8,555 bases of DNA, from the NCBI RefSeq assembly GCF_938045595.1, contig NZ_CALIBB010000167.1, positions 1 to 8,555 of the forward strand. Direction: 5' to 3'. A program made the translations under genes and the position numbers. Below are positions 1-7,214 of the stretch, one piece after another; the stretch's first letter is position 1; each line of letters starts with the position of its first letter. This DNA is from an uncultured Campylobacter sp. Its GTDB lineage: Bacteria > Campylobacterota > Campylobacteria > Campylobacterales > Campylobacteraceae. The notes beneath the pieces are model-generated. The model was not told the origin of the DNA, did not search any database, and saw only the letters and a program-made list of their open reading frames with translations.

Positions 1-55
1 CTTCGCCGCCGTAAACGGTGTCGTTGCCATTCTGACCGTAAAGGGTGTCGGCTCC
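1..55. repeat. Copy 2 of an exact 55-bp repeat in the RTX region
   Basis: Identical at all 55 positions to 607-661, an offset of 606 bp (202 codons, in frame). It encodes GADTLYGQNGNDTVYGGE of the nonapeptide block. The match ends at 55 on its upstream side and reaches the window edge on the other, so the true repeat may be longer. Confidence 0.95.
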
Positions 56-2491
56 AGATTCTCCGTAAAGGATATCGTCTCCATTGTTAGCGTATATCGT
101 ATCATCTCCGGCTTGCCCATGAATTTCATCACTAGCATCTGCTCCGTAGATAGAATCGCTGGCATCGGTTCCTTTAAACATAGTCTGCTTTTCAAGTTCG
201 CTAAGAGAAAGCTTGGTTCCATCTGCGAATTCGAAATTCTCTATCATGCCGCCGTTATAAGTAGATCCACTCCATATATAAGCATTATTTATCGTTATCT
301 TGTCCTTGGTTCCTTTTATAGAAATTTCAAGGTTATCGATATTATTCTCAGCTCTTTTAACGATTAGATCTTTTAGGCTAATTCCCTCTTTAAATTTAAT
401 CGTATCGTTGCCGCTATCGTCATAGATATTATCGGCTCCGTCTCCTCTTCCGAATACGTAGGTATCATCACCGTATCCGCCATCAAGACCATCATTACCG
501 GCTCCGCCTTCTAAGGTATCGCTACCGCTTTCTCCATAAAGAGCGTCGTCGCCGTCTCCGCCGTAGAGAATGTCATTGTCGGCTCCGCCGTAAAGCTTAT
601 CGTTACCTTCGCCGCCGTAAACGGTGTCGTTGCCATTCTGACCGTAAAGGGTGTCGGCTCCGGCAGACCCTATCATCATATCATTTGCATTGGTGCCGCT
701 GGAATTGGAGGTTATCGTAGCTATGTCTAGCTTATTTTGTACCTCTTGCCCAATGGCGGCTATGTATTCACCCAACACCCCACGTTTATTCGCTCCATAT
801 GCGAACTCGGCAAGTAGGCTAAGTCCTGCGGCAAACTCCTTTTTGCTCTGAAACAAGGTAGCAAACTCTGCCAAATCCACGAAAGCCTTCTTGGGATCGC
901 TTAGGTTGATCTCTTTAAATTTATCGATTACTTTGGTGAAATTTAGTCTGAAATCATACTTCGGCTTAGCAGATGTATTTGCGCCGCCGCTTGCGGCATC
1001 GGATTTTGAATTATTGCCCGCAGCCGCATCGTTAGGCACGGAGATCATATCCAGACTTATTAGATCCGCATAGCTTTTTAGTCTCGTTTGAGCCAGTAGC
1101 GAAGCATAGGAGTAGTTTAAAATTTTCTCATAAGTTTCGTTCGTGTTTTTGATGATAGCTTTTATATCGTCATTGCTTATATAATAGAGCTCCGCAGTCT
1201 TTGAGCCGGTGAAAGCATCGATTACTTTGATCTTATATTTTATGCCCTCAAACTCCTTTAGCAAGCTCTCATCTATAGAATTTGAGCTATTCAGTAGAGC
1301 CTGATATTGAGACGGAGTGAGGCTTAGTTTTCTAGCGTTTGGATTACCGGAGTTTATCACGTTACCGTCTGCATCTACATTGATGTTTGATCCTGCGCCT
1401 AGATTTACATTGCTTGGAAGCTTCACCCCTTTTAGGCCTACTTCATAGTCTGCCCCGTTAGAATTTCCGCCCGTGCTTCTTACAGCAGTCTCGCTCCAGG
1501 CTTTGATGAGACCTGGTAGAGCCTTGAGCTGCTCCTCTTTAGTACCTAAGCGAGAGTAGTTATCTAGTGCGCTAGCTAGCTCTTTATTTAATGCAGCGGC
1601 GGATCTTAGATCTCTTAAGAGTCCAAAGCCCTTGATATTTGCTCTAGCCATATCTTCGGAGCTTAACGGCGCCCCGTCTTTAAATTTAGAATTTATCGTA
1701 TCTACGTTGAAATTTAGATCGCCCATACTATGAGCGGTGCCGTCTTTTTTAATGTAGCTTCCCTTTAGGCTTAGGGTATTTCCGCCTCCTAGATCTTCGT
1801 TTACCTCATTGTGATTTAGGCTTAGGCTAGCTATGCCTAGCTCATCTAAGCTCTTTAGCTCGCCTTCGTCTGAGATCCCGTTAGAGTTCGCATCCTGCCA
1901 AATTTTAAGATCTTTAAATTTATCGTCTTTATTATCTATAAGCCCGTCGTTATTGCTATCAAATTCCTTTAAAGCTTCGTAGCCGTCCTTAGCTAGTCTT
2001 TGATTGCCCTCTTTATCTTTTATCTGCGTGAAATTTCCAAATAGCTCGCTGCCGTCGTCTATCTTGCCGTTGCCGTTACGATCGTAGGCTAAAATTCCAT
2101 CCTCTTTGCTTATCCAAGATGATTTGTGAGATACCCCATCTCCGTTGTGATCGAAGTAGGCTCCGCCGCTTTCATTATTATTCGAGCCTGATTTTTTATC
2201 CGAAGCCGTTATGGATATAGGATTGATACCGATCTTGCCGTCTCTGTTAAGATCAAGGGCGAGAGGGTCGTAGATGGAGATAGAGTTAAAGCCGAAGAAT
2301 TGAGCTATGGATTTTATAGCATTTCGTAATGTATTTTCGAAATTTCCGTCCAAAGGATTGAAAAGGAGAGAATTGGAAAGAACGGTATTCATCCATGAAA
2401 TTAAATCAAATTTTGGAGCATTGAGATCATCGAGATAATCCTGAAAAGCCTTTAGTCTCTCTTCATTTCCCTTTAAAGCACTGGCGCCCGT
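1..2491 (-). CDS. RTX calcium-binding protein with FrpC-type self-processing module (partial, 3' end outside window)
   Basis: An open frame of 830 codons runs off the left edge. Numbered from codon 2491-2489, residue 75-76 is an Asp-Pro bond in the context YDPLALDLNRDG. EF-hand-like acidic loops follow (DLNRDG, FDHNGDG, YDRNGNGKIDDGSELFG, FDSNNDGLID, WQDANSNGISD) to about residue 265. This matches the self-processing module of Neisseria FrpC, in which calcium triggers cleavage of the Asp-Pro bond. A linker region (about 266-602) is followed by GGxGxDxLx nonapeptides (about 603-700, bases 392-685). A hemolysin calcium-binding-related domain comes next (about 680-768, ending ENFEFADGTKLSLSEL), then a second nonapeptide block to the window edge. 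RTX proteins leave through type I secretion using a C-terminal signal, which is not visible here. The first ATG (2392-2390) has no ribosome-binding site, and a stop lies just upstream at 2494-2492. The true N-terminus is probably the 2473-3150 frame, joined by a frameshift. The RTX and processing-module family calls are firm. Whether the protein acts as a toxin, adhesin or S-layer component is unknown. Confidence 0.9.
607..661. repeat. Copy 1 of an exact 55-bp repeat in the RTX region
   Basis: Exact partner of 1-55. It lies near the N-terminal end of the first nonapeptide block, so one 606-bp unit consists of a nonapeptide block plus the hemolysin calcium-binding-related domain. Identity at the DNA level, third codon positions included, indicates recent duplication or gene conversion. 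Confidence 0.95.
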
Positions 2492-3150
2492 TTATCTAAC
2501 GCCTCCTTTGCCTCCTTGCTATTCGGATTAGCATTAAATGCCTCTTGCGCCTCATTATATTGTTTTTTACATATTTCAACAAAATACTTAAGTGATTCCA
2601 ATTCATTATTGTTTAATTTATCTTGAGATGCTCTATTTTCATTAAGCTTGTTTTGCCAATGATCGACATCTTTTTTCAAATCAGCATTTTCAGGATCTTT
2701 TTTAAGCTTTTTTTGTGCTTTCTCTAAAAGGCTTTCAAAAGATCGCTCATCCCATCGCAGTTCTCGCATTTGCTCCTTGTAGGTTTTAAAACGCGGGGTG
2801 GATGGTTCGTCCGTATCGGGTGGTTCGGATTTGAAACCGTCTGGATTCAAATATAATTCATTGGCTTTTTGTTCGGCATACAATCTTTTATTGTAATTTT
2901 GGGCAAAATTACCAATTCCTTTTATAGAATCTGTGTTTACAAAGACTTTTAAACCACTATTTGTCTTCATGGCATCATCTATAGCCTCTTCAAAGCCTAC
3001 ATCTTTACCTTTTTTCTTATAAATATAAACAGCGGTACCGATACCCAATGCAAACTGAAATATGCCTTTATTCTCGTCATATACATATTTACCTTCTCTA
3101 CCCAATCTTTTTAAAGTATTTGCTAAGGTTTCTTTCTCTTCTTGTTTCAT
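2473..3150 (-). CDS. Lys/Glu-rich N-terminal segment of the RTX protein, separated by a frameshift
   Basis: This 225-residue frame has a good start: AAAGGA (3158-3163) sits 7 bases before the ATG and overlaps the stop codon of the upstream cysteine-rich gene, which suggests translational coupling. There is no signal peptide, as expected for a type I secretion substrate. Residues 28-45 form one short hydrophobic patch (IFQFALGIGTAVYIY). Residues about 125-220 are highly charged and likely helical or coiled-coil (ESLLEKAQKKLKKDPENADL). The frame ends with APVL and TAA. The RTX frame opens only 16 bases before that stop, and with one extra base the text reads ALDK-TGASALKGNEERLKAF, which looks like ordinary protein. 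I therefore read this as residues 1-220 of the RTX protein, and in an intact protein it would form most of the piece N-terminal to the Asp-Pro cleavage site. Alternatively it is a separate small protein ending just before the RTX gene. I do not recognise a named domain in it. Confidence 0.75.
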   Translation of the reverse strand: MKQEEKETLANTLKRLGREGKYVYDENKGIFQFALGIGTAVYIYKKKGKDVGFEEAIDDAMKTNSGLKVFVNTDSIKGIGNFAQNYNKRLYAEQKANELYLNPDGFKSEPPDTDEPSTPRFKTYKEQMRELRWDERSFESLLEKAQKKLKKDPENADLKKDVDHWQNKLNENRASQDKLNNNELESLKYFVEICKKQYNEAQEAFNANPNSKEAKEALDKRAPVL

Positions 3151-3157
3151 TGTCTAT

Positions 3158-3163
3158 TCCTTT
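3158..3163 (-). promoter_or_regulatory. Ribosome-binding site overlapping the preceding stop codon
   Basis: AAAGGA on the minus strand shares bases with the TAA (3164-3162) of the cysteine-rich gene and stands 7 bases before the ATG of the RTX N-terminal frame (3150). A ribosome finishing the first gene would sit on the initiation site of the second, so the two products are likely made together. Confidence 0.75.
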
Positions 3164-3785
3164 ATTGAAATTCTAATTTTGTAGGATTGCATTCTTTATC
3201 GGCTTTGCAATCTTGAAATTTTTTGATGATTTTATTGAAATGTTCTTTATCGTGCGCCAAGTCTCGCGTCATCGTTGCGTATTTTATTACTTCGTCTATG
3301 TCGAAAGAATAATGTAGATATGTTAGAGCGCAAAGAAAACAAGAATTTATAATCTGACCGACTTCGCAGCCTCTTACCAGCCGTTCTAAACCCAATGGAA
3401 TTCTGCTCGTTTTAATTAAAATTTCACCAGCCAAATCACAAGCTTCAAAATTTTCTCTACCATTTTTTTCAAGGCATTTTGTATTTAAACTTTCTAATAA
3501 TTTTTCGCAAGTACTGTATTTTCCATTGCCGAAATCGCATTCTTTTATAAATTGCGAGATTTTTGGAGAATAAATTTTATCACAACCTATGTAATAATAC
3601 GAAGCGTCGCAACCAACTTTCGCTTTGCCGTACTCTTCGGCGGACAGCCTAGAAAACCCATCGCTTAAAATTTTAACTCCCGCGGAATTTTGCCCTTGCA
3701 CCTCGCTCGGCTCCGTATCTTGCATCCCAAAAGCAGCCCCGCTAAAACCGAGCCACAGCGCAAACGCTAAAAATATTTTTTTCAT
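3162..3785 (-). CDS. Secreted cysteine-rich protein, Sel1/Hcp-like
   Basis: A 207-residue protein. I chose the ATG at 3785 because AGGAGG (3791-3796) lies 5 bases upstream and a textbook signal peptide follows (MKKIFLAFALWLGFSGAAFG, residues 1-20). An in-frame ATG 11 codons upstream lacks both. There is no lipobox cysteine, so a soluble periplasmic location is likely. The mature part has 11 cysteines (59, 68, 83, 93, 104, 116, 140, 149, 152, 193, 199), most in pairs 9-12 apart. CEVGQIINSCFLCALTYLHY resembles the disulfide-bridged helical hairpins of Helicobacter cysteine-rich (Hcp) and Sel1-like repeat proteins, although the repeats are degenerate. These proteins usually act through protein binding, and no enzymatic motif is visible. 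The stop lies 11 bases before the next ATG, so it is very probably co-transcribed with the RTX gene. A role in protecting, folding or retaining the RTX protein would be inference from position only. Confidence 0.8.
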   Translation of the reverse strand: MKKIFLAFALWLGFSGAAFGMQDTEPSEVQGQNSAGVKILSDGFSRLSAEEYGKAKVGCDASYYYIGCDKIYSPKISQFIKECDFGNGKYSTCEKLLESLNTKCLEKNGRENFEACDLAGEILIKTSRIPLGLERLVRGCEVGQIINSCFLCALTYLHYSFDIDEVIKYATMTRDLAHDKEHFNKIIKKFQDCKADKECNPTKLEFQ

Positions 3786-4169
3786 TATTCCCTCCTGTAT
3801 ATTAACATCGTATCGCAAACTTTGTGATTTTTTATCAAAGCCCTTGTTCCGATGAAAACATTTTGGCGCATTTTATCTTTTTATTCTTACGCTATATTTA
3901 AAATCTAAAACTATTTTCGCTTTGTCGAATTTTGAAGCTTACTTCTTTCTTAAATTTTAAAATTTTAATTTTGTATATTGAGGCAAGATATTAAATATAG
4001 TAGAGCAAGACATAAAGCCCAAAGCCGAATACAAACCGAGAAATACGATTATTAAAACCGTGTGACGCAATGTCTAAAAGATCAATGCAAGACGCTATGT
4101 TAAAACGCTATAGCCGCTTAAACTATCTATTGGGCTAGCCGCGAAACCATCTACTTGGCTACCAAGCGC
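3786..4169. other. Spacer between the TolC-like gene and the cysteine-rich/RTX genes
   Basis: This 384-bp AT-rich stretch has no convincing gene. On the minus strand a TAAAAT at 3875-3870 could be a -10 element for the cysteine-rich/RTX pair, but I see no clear -35, so this is weak. Just after the TolC-like stop codon there is a short CTTGG/CCAAG stem with a 3-base loop (4154-4166) and the palindrome GGCTAGCC (4133-4140). Neither is followed by a T-run on the minus strand, so I do not call a terminator. It is open whether the RTX genes are read from their own promoter or by read-through. Confidence 0.5.
3791..3796 (-). promoter_or_regulatory. Ribosome-binding site of the cysteine-rich protein
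   Basis: A perfect AGGAGG on the minus strand stands 5 bases before the ATG at 3785. It decides the start in favour of the shorter, signal-peptide-bearing product over the in-frame ATG at 3818, which would place extra polar residues before the signal sequence. Confidence 0.85.
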
Positions 4170-6038
4170 CTACTCACACCTTCCGTATCTAGACATTAGT
4201 TCCGCTTTTTTGATATTAAAGCTAGCTTTTTGTGCATGTTCTTTAAGAGCTAGCTCCTTTTTTAAAGAAGCTATTAGAGAGTTTAAAACATCTATCTTTG
4301 AGCTTTCGTTACCGGCATTTAATCTCTTTTGCATAGTTAGGATATCTTTTGAAATTTTAGAGGAATTAGATAGGATTTTATCGTATTCGTCCTTTTTGGA
4401 TAGAAATAGTTTAAGATCAGCGATCTGCTTTTCGTATTCTAATTTAGCTTCTTCTTTTTTAGATAAAATCCTCTCTTTATTTATCTGCTTTTCTTTGATC
4501 TGCGCGGCGCGCTTGCCTCCGTCAAATAGGCTCATATGCACCGTAAGTCCCGCTCTATATCCATGTCTTTTGACATCCTTTCCGGCGCGGCTAAAGTCGT
4601 CTCTGTCGCTGCCATAAAGATCGTATCTGCCGTAGAGCGAAACGGTAGGATAATAAAGTCTTTCTTGCGATCTCATACTTAGCTCATTTGCGGCTAATTC
4701 ATGATCAAATCCTTTAGCGATTACGCTATCTTCAAAAGGTACGAAGTCTGAGCTGATACTATTGGCTCCGCCTAGATCCGATAGATAAAACACGTTTGGA
4801 ATTTTAACTCCAGAAAGCGAGTAAATTTTATTTAAAACATTATTTGCGTTTAGTTCTAATTGAGACAGTTCATAGCTCGTATCGGCTAATGCTATGGCTT
4901 GATCTGCTAGAGCTGTTTTACTTAGCTCACCTGCGCCCGATAGCCTCTTTTCATAGATATAAAGCATCTCGTAGGCATCTTTTAACCGCTCATAAATTTC
5001 TATTCTATTTTTATATCCGAGCGCCTCGTCGTAAAGCTCCAAAAGCTTGATCGAGCTATCCATATACGAAGAGCATCTTTTAAGATCTGCTTGTTTGATA
5101 TTCTCTTCGGCAGCTTCGATCGCTAACTCATCCGCGCCGAATTTAAATATATCTTGACGTAGTACTAAAGAGACGGAATCTCCATAGCCGCTTTGCGAGA
5201 CTAGACTATCGTCGCCAATCTGCACGGAGTTGTAGCGGGCGCCGTAGCGTTTGGCGTATTCGCTATTGGCATTGATACCAAGCTCGGGATAGCGTGAGGC
5301 CTTTTGATACTCAAGCTCGTTGCGCGCGCTTTGCACATCCAGTCTGGTTAAATTTAAACTCGGTGAATTAGCTAAAGTATGCTCTAATAAGGCGTCGAAG
5401 GAGAAGGAGCTTGGGCCCGCTTTAAAATTTGAATCAAGCTGCCCGTCCAATCTTTTTTGATTTATATCCTGTATTTTTGATCTATCTAGTCGGTAAATTT
5501 TAGTAGGGGCTTTGGCTTCGGCTTTGGCTTTGGCTTTAGGATTTGAATCCTTTGAGGCGTCTTGCGAGCTATCTTGTTTGGAGCCCGTCTCTGGAGCGGA
5601 GAGATATTTTTCTAGGGCACTTTGAGCGTTTGGCGGAGTTTGTTGATTGGATATGCTTTGTTTATCGGACGTTAGCTTTTGTAGGGCTGCTTGAGTTTGA
5701 GTGGATTGTTTTGCCGATATTTTATTGGACGTGGATTTTTGCATAGCTAATTGGTTTTGAGTGGACGTTTTGTTGGGAGATGATCTTTGCGCGATAGTTT
5801 TATCAAGGGAGGATTTTGGTATGTCAGTTTGATTTTGAACTGATGCTTTATTAGAGGTAGGTTTTTGCCCGCTCGTTTTATCGGAGGAGAATCTTTGCAC
5901 ATTTGCTCTATCTGGGATAGGTTTCGGTGCGGCGGGATTAAATTTATCCGCCGCGTTTAACGCGCCTGCGCCCAAGATCAAAGCAAAAACGGTGAAAGCT
6001 ATTTTAAATTTATCCGAACGAAGTTTAAATTTATCCAA
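4170..6038 (-). CDS. TolC-family outer membrane channel of a type I secretion system, with long N-terminal extension
   Basis: A 622-residue protein that would form the outer membrane and periplasmic tunnel for RTX export. The start is TTG at 6038, since an in-frame stop lies upstream and AAAGAG stands 6 bases before it. Residues 1-30 are a signal peptide ending in ALNAA. Residues about 211-618 are the outer-membrane efflux (OEP) region: FDALLEHTLANSPSLNLTRL opens the first helical half, and YPELGINANSEYAKRYG and YPTVSLYGRYDLYG mark the two halves of the internally duplicated fold, with SLFDGGKR before the final long helices. Usual members are about 430-500 residues. The excess is at residues 31-210, a Lys/Ser/Thr/Gln-rich stretch with a 26-residue repeat followed by the Lys/Ala run KAKAKAEAKAPTK. 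The extension should lie in the periplasm; its role is unknown. The location between HlyD and an RTX gene supports a dedicated type I channel rather than a general drug-efflux one. Confidence 0.9.
   Translation of the reverse strand: MDKFKLRSDKFKIAFTVFALILGAGALNAADKFNPAAPKPIPDRANVQRFSSDKTSGQKPTSNKASVQNQTDIPKSSLDKTIAQRSSPNKTSTQNQLAMQKSTSNKISAKQSTQTQAALQKLTSDKQSISNQQTPPNAQSALEKYLSAPETGSKQDSSQDASKDSNPKAKAKAEAKAPTKIYRLDRSKIQDINQKRLDGQLDSNFKAGPSSFSFDALLEHTLANSPSLNLTRLDVQSARNELEYQKASRYPELGINANSEYAKRYGARYNSVQIGDDSLVSQSGYGDSVSLVLRQDIFKFGADELAIEAAEENIKQADLKRCSSYMDSSIKLLELYDEALGYKNRIEIYERLKDAYEMLYIYEKRLSGAGELSKTALADQAIALADTSYELSQLELNANNVLNKIYSLSGVKIPNVFYLSDLGGANSISSDFVPFEDSVIAKGFDHELAANELSMRSQERLYYPTVSLYGRYDLYGSDRDDFSRAGKDVKRHGYRAGLTVHMSLFDGGKRAAQIKEKQINKERILSKKEEAKLEYEKQIADLKLFLSKKDEYDKILSNSSKISKDILTMQKRLNAGNESSKIDVLNSLIASLKKELALKEHAQKASFNIKKAELMSRYGRCE
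5649..5897 (-). repeat. Degenerate 26-residue repeat in the TolC-like protein's extension
   Basis: Residues 48-130 of the channel protein contain six variants of a ten-residue motif, roughly Q-[KR]-x-[ST]-x-[DN]-K-x-[SI]. Examples are QRFSSDKTSG, QKPTSNKASV, PKSSLDKTIA, QRSSPNKTST, QKSTSNKISA and QKLTSDKQSI, starting at residues 48, 58, 74, 84, 100 and 120. The spacings 10-16-10-16-20 show a 26-residue (78-bp) superunit repeated two full times plus a diverged third. The DNA copies differ, so the repeat is not recent. Confidence 0.7.
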
Positions 6039-6069
6039 ATTAGGCTCTTTATAAATGAAATTTTAATGC

Positions 6070-6077
6070 ATTTTATA
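6070..6077 (-). promoter_or_regulatory. Candidate promoter (-10) of the TolC-like gene
   Basis: The minus strand reads TATAAAAT 31 bases before the TTG start, with AT-rich, T-containing DNA upstream and no recognisable -35. Many epsilonproteobacterial sigma-70 promoters lack a conserved -35. This would give a leader of roughly 20-25 bases and would let the channel gene be transcribed separately from hlyD, which lies more than a kilobase away. Confidence 0.45.
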
Positions 6078-6169
6078 CGAAAGGGGATTAAAATTTTATA
6101 AAATGGCGGATGAAATTTTAAGTTCTGTCTTAAAAATTGAAAGACTAAGACAAGCGCTTCAAAGTATAT

Positions 6170-6276
6170 CCTACCTATAAAGCGGCAGAGGAGTATATAA
6201 ACTCTCTAGGGTACTTAAAGAATTTAAAGAAAGTATTTTAGCGAGGAGCGCAAAAGGAAAGTGGCAGAAAGCATAA
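6170..6276 (+). pseudogene. Probable remnant of an IS3-type transposase C-terminus
   Basis: One plus-strand frame reads TYKAAEEYINSLGYLKNL (from 6173) and stops at 6241. A second frame from 6217 continues KEFKESILARSAKGKWQKA and stops at 6276. Joined, EEYI...NSLGYL...KEF resembles the end of IS3-family OrfB proteins, where an EYI..YN..R.HS.LGYL.P.EF pattern is usual. Here the middle (the YN..R.H part) is missing and a small deletion has shifted the frame before KEF. No start, no catalytic DDE region and no terminal inverted repeats are visible, so this is at most a fossil. The match is by eye to a short motif and could be chance. Confidence 0.4.
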
Positions 6277-6409
6277 TGGACAAGTGAATCCAATGGAGCT
6301 AACAAGGATAATACGATAAGTAAAAAGTCGTCCCATTTGCCTTCCCATTCGTCTCATTTTACGCTATGAAGCGTGCCGTATGCAAGCTATAAATGCCCAT
6401 GGCTGGGGG

Positions 6410-6445
6410 ATATCCGTCAAGAGGCGATAGGCTCTTGACGGATAT
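6410..6445. repeat. Perfect 14-bp inverted repeat with 8-base loop
   Basis: ATATCCGTCAAGAG (6410-6423) and its exact reverse complement (6432-6445) flank GCGATAGG. In RNA from either strand it would form a stable stem-loop. No T-run follows on either strand, so it is not a standard Rho-independent terminator. It could be an imperfect terminator or processing site for the hlyD transcript, a protein-binding site, or a leftover of a mobile element. I see no second copy in the window. Confidence 0.8.
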
Positions 6446-7214
6446 TATAGTATGTCTTTCCGTCGTGTTTTACCTTATTTAACTCTTTTGAGACGTTTTA
6501 GCGCTTTATGGGGGTTCTCTTTTTTTGGGCGGTATTTTTTGTATATTACAGCTACACGTAAATTTAAAAACACACCCATGTATTTTTTAATCATCATAAC
6601 TATAAAAGCTATAAGCCTAAAAGATATTGTTATTTGTGATTGCAATGCTCTGTGAGTTCTTTTAATATTATGAGATGTTTTAATACTATGATGTGCTCTA
6701 ATGCTTTAATCACTGCAACTATTAAGCTTCAATGTTCGCTTTTGGTGTTATGAGTGCATGAGCTTTTAGAATATCTACTTTATCCTTTTATTCGCTATTT
6801 TATCTTTTCGTTGCTCTTTGATATTCCTATACCATTTATTTGTTTCGTAATTTGATGGGTGACTGTTTTTGCGTTTATTGACCTTTGAATAGCTACCTAT
6901 TTTATATCGCGTATTGCATTTGCTTCTATGCTTTATAATTTTGCGATACTGCGAAGTGAAATTTTAAAATTTGGAGCGGCAAAAGACCTTGAAATTCGAT
7001 ATGGTAAAGCGATTTTAAATTTTAAATACTTCATAAAAGGGCAAAATGCGCCAAATTTTTATATGAGTAGGGGATTTGATGATAGATTATGATAAAAGAC
7101 CATAGCGGCAAAACGATTACTTACTAAAAAATCTAGAAATTCTTGTATCCGTTCTAAAATTTCAAGTCATATTTGAACAAATAAAAAATGGTAAATAGCC
7201 GCCATGCCCCTTCT

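Larger units (their letters stand above)
6039..7214. other. Long gene-poor stretch between the HlyD-like and TolC-like genes
   Basis: This is 1.18 kb without a convincing gene, an unusual gap inside a type I secretion locus. From left to right it holds the channel-gene promoter (about 6070-6077), a probable decayed IS3-type transposase tail on the plus strand (6170-6276), and a perfect inverted repeat (6410-6445). Then comes T-rich DNA (about 6460-6900) where short frames have no ribosome-binding sites or protein-like composition. A 54-codon plus-strand frame at 6928-7092 is uncertain. No clear terminator follows the hlyD-like stop codon. The region looks like insertion and decay debris. Confidence 0.6.

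Noticed and set aside
1..685. CRISPR-like array or simple tandem DNA repeat
   Set aside because: The 27-bp periodicity is explained by nonapeptide codons within an intact reading frame and has no spacer structure.
113..1073. Plus-strand open frames at 113-367, 651-851 and 891-1073
   Set aside because: They lie opposite the strongly supported RTX frame and have no ribosome-binding sites or recognisable protein features.
2473..2494. Programmed -1 ribosomal frameshift at the RTX junction
   Set aside because: The overlap contains no X-XXY-YYZ slippery heptamer. GAT AAA CGG would not re-pair well after a -1 slip, so a mutation or sequence error is simpler.
4065..4135. Short plus-strand frame starting MSKRSMQDAMLKRYSRL
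   Set aside because: It has only 22 codons, no ribosome-binding site and no recognisable similarity.
4210..5746. Plus-strand open frames opposite the TolC-like gene (4210-4617, 4844-5050, 5543-5746)
   Set aside because: They are antisense shadows of a clear OEP-family gene, and their Ser/Leu/Phe-rich composition is typical of the complement of lysine-rich coding DNA.
6452..6655. 67-codon plus-strand frame in the hlyD-tolC gap
   Set aside because: It has no ribosome-binding site, composition driven by T-rich DNA, and overlaps no conserved motif that I recognise.
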